DNA from: Nocardia neocaledoniensis
GTDB lineage: Bacteria; Actinomycetota; Actinomycetes; Mycobacteriales; Mycobacteriaceae
Direction of reading: 5' to 3'
Length of the DNA stretch: 51,587 bases
NCBI RefSeq assembly: GCF_029868625.1
Contig: NZ_JARWOJ010000058.1
Location: 1-51,587, forward strand
Made by a program: the position numbers and the translations under genes. The notes beneath the pieces were generated by a model, which searched no databases, had not been told where the DNA came from, and saw only the letters and a program-made list of their open reading frames with translations. This document shows, in pieces, positions 50,417 through 51,587 of this stretch (the first letter of the stretch is position 1; every line of letters starts with the position of its first letter).

Positions 50417-51312
50417 CCGAGCTGCTGCTGGCGCTGGACCTGAAAGCCCGTGCGATGCACGCGGTGTCGCTCGGCACCGGCGCGCTGCGCACCGTCGTCG
50501 ACGGTCTGGACGAGTTTCCCGACGGCGTGGTCGTCGACCAGCTGCGCGGCCATATCTACTGGACCAATATGGGCAGGCCCGATCCCGGCGCCGCGCCGGG
50601 CGCCGAACCGGAGTTCTTCACCCGCAACGGCTCGATCGAGCGGGTCGACCTGGACGGCGGCAACCGCACCACGATCGTGCCGGTCGGGGCGTTCACCACC
50701 GGCAAGCAGCTCACCGCCGATTTCGAATCGGGCCGCCTGTACTGGTGCGACCGCGAGGGCATGGCGGTGCTCAGTTGCGATCTCGACGGCGCAGACCTGC
50801 GCCCGATCGTGGTCACCGGCCGGGGCGAGGCGGACGCGCGGGTGATGCGGAACTGGTGTGTCGGGATCTGTCTGGATATGGATCGGCGCCTGGTCTATTG
50901 GACGCAGAAGGGCGCGGCCAAGGCGGGTGATGGCCGCATCTTCCGCGCCCCGATCGACCTGCCCGCCGGCGCGGGCCCCGCCGATCGCACCGACCTCGAG
51001 TTGTTGTGGCAGGACCTGCCGGAGCCGATCGACCTGGAACTGCACGGCCCGGGCCATCTGGTCTGGACCGACCGCGGCGCCGCACCGCACGGCAACGCGC
51101 TCTACGCGGCCACCGTGCAGCCCGAGGTCGGCACGCCGAAGGTGCTCTCGACCGGCTATCGCGAGGCCATCGGGTTGGCCGGTCTCGGCAGTGCCTTCTA
51201 CGTGAGCGACCTCGGCGGCTCGATCCGATTCGTCGACGTCGGCCGCGGCACCGATACCGAATTGGTCCGGATCGGCAATCCGCTGACCGGTCTCGCCCTG
51301 GCCGACCTCTAG
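50413..51312 (+). CDS. YWTD-type beta-propeller protein
   Basis: A 299-residue cytoplasmic protein with at least four blades bearing the YWTD-like motif: HIYWTNMGRP, RLYWCDREG, LVYWTQKGA and HLVWTDRGA, in the LDL-receptor class B / SMP-30 style. Some relatives are sugar lactonases, but no metal-binding Glu/Asn/Asp set can be assigned with confidence. It overlaps the 3-hydroxyacyl-CoA dehydrogenase gene by ATGA, suggesting a shared pathway in which the propeller could bind or hydrolyse a lactone or ester product. Confidence 0.72.
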   Translation: MTELLLALDLKARAMHAVSLGTGALRTVVDGLDEFPDGVVVDQLRGHIYWTNMGRPDPGAAPGAEPEFFTRNGSIERVDLDGGNRTTIVPVGAFTTGKQLTADFESGRLYWCDREGMAVLSCDLDGADLRPIVVTGRGEADARVMRNWCVGICLDMDRRLVYWTQKGAAKAGDGRIFRAPIDLPAGAGPADRTDLELLWQDLPEPIDLELHGPGHLVWTDRGAAPHGNALYAATVQPEVGTPKVLSTGYREAIGLAGLGSAFYVSDLGGSIRFVDVGRGTDTELVRIGNPLTGLALADL

Positions 51313-51480
51313 GGCGTCTCCGCGCGCAGGACCACGTGGATCGCGATCGTCACGCAGCGCCCGATCAGGAACTCCGGCGCCCGCAGGCCGAGCAGGCGGC
51401 GATCGAGCACGGCCTCCGCGCTCACCGTCACGGTGTCGGCGCCGAGCGAGAACTTGGTGACGGTGAAGACCAGCGGCACG
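51309..51480 (-). CDS. partial C-terminal fragment, possibly YceI-like
   Basis: On the minus strand an open frame enters from the right edge and ends with TAG at 51311-51309, sharing CTAG with the stop of the convergent propeller gene. The readable 56 residues (VPLVFTVTKFSLGADT, AEAVLDRRLLGLRAPEFLIG, VTIAIHVVLRAE) form alternating beta strands, which fits the C-terminal end of a YceI-like lipocalin but is too short to be certain. The upstream part is destroyed by the G/C homopolymer at the contig end. Confidence 0.4.
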
Positions 51481-51587
51481 GGGGGGGCCCCGCCCCCCGG
51501 CCCCCCCCCCCCCCCCCCCCCGCCCCCCCCCCAGGCGGCCCCCGGCCGCGGGCCCCCGGGCGCGGGGCGGCCCCCCAGTGGCGCGGG
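51481..51587. other. low-quality G/C homopolymer contig edge
   Basis: The last ~107 bases are long runs of C or G with little else and cannot be natural coding sequence. As at the left edge, this looks like an assembly end with unreliable base calls. Confidence 0.8.

Noticed and set aside
1..51587. tRNA, rRNA, CRISPR array, insertion sequence or prophage
   Set aside because: No regularly spaced repeats, transposase or integrase motifs, or RNA-gene signatures were recognised by eye anywhere in the window.

Overview
This is a 51.6 kb, very GC-rich window from a mycolic-acid actinomycete, most likely Nocardia or a close relative. The evidence is a complete mce locus (two YrbE permeases, MceA-F and a Mam protein), pcnA beside the Arg-rich start of a NUDIX gene, an LppU-type lipoprotein, an XRE/DUF397 pair and many GTG starts. 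Both ends run into C/G homopolymers, so this looks like a whole contig with poor-quality edges.

Layout. 1-1.8 kb: partial NUDIX gene diverging from pcnA (CCA-adding enzyme). 1.8-6.5 kb: an LmeA-like protein, then a molybdate locus (HTH-Mop regulator, modA, modB, modC). Both gaps inside modABC hold a small ORF tied to its neighbours by ATGA overlaps. 6.6-9.0 kb: pxpABC 5-oxoprolinase. 9-12.7 kb: a secreted DUF4185 protein (GH183 endo-D-arabinanase candidate), an MFS transporter and a pirin. 12.7-14.7 kb: an unknown gene diverging from an XRE(DUF5753)-DUF397 pair. 14.7-20.7 kb: penicillin-binding-fold lipoprotein, M13 peptidase, Uma2 nuclease, MBL hydrolase and a Fic enzyme behind two palindromes. 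20.7-25 kb: ugpA-E-B-C importer, separated by a strong terminator from an L,D-transpeptidase. 26.3-33.7 kb: alpha/beta hydrolase diverging from a TetR regulator that carries a second, resolvase-like HTH, then a P450, a beta-lactamase-fold esterase, an LppU lipoprotein, a DHA2 MFS pump and a secreted trypsin-like protease. 33.7-43.8 kb: palindrome-rich mce promoter region, the mce operon and a terminator. 43.8-49.3 kb, minus strand: RNase HI, SRPBCC protein, L-2-hydroxyglutarate oxidase, an anchored unknown protein, a TIGR03084 protein and a DUF445 membrane protein. 49.5-51.3 kb: a 3-hydroxyacyl-CoA dehydrogenase overlapping a YWTD-propeller gene, then a partial unknown gene at the edge.

How the genes work together. 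Several units are nutrient or envelope systems: molybdate uptake with its own Mop sensor, 5-oxoproline recycling, glycerophosphodiester import (Ugp), lipid or steroid import (Mce), and peptidoglycan or arabinan remodelling (L,D-transpeptidase, DUF4185, penicillin-binding-fold proteins). No rRNA, tRNA, CRISPR array, insertion sequence or prophage was seen. The least ordinary signals are the ATGA-linked ORFs in modABC, the double-HTH TetR, the Fic operator region, the XRE/DUF397 module and the mce upstream palindromes.
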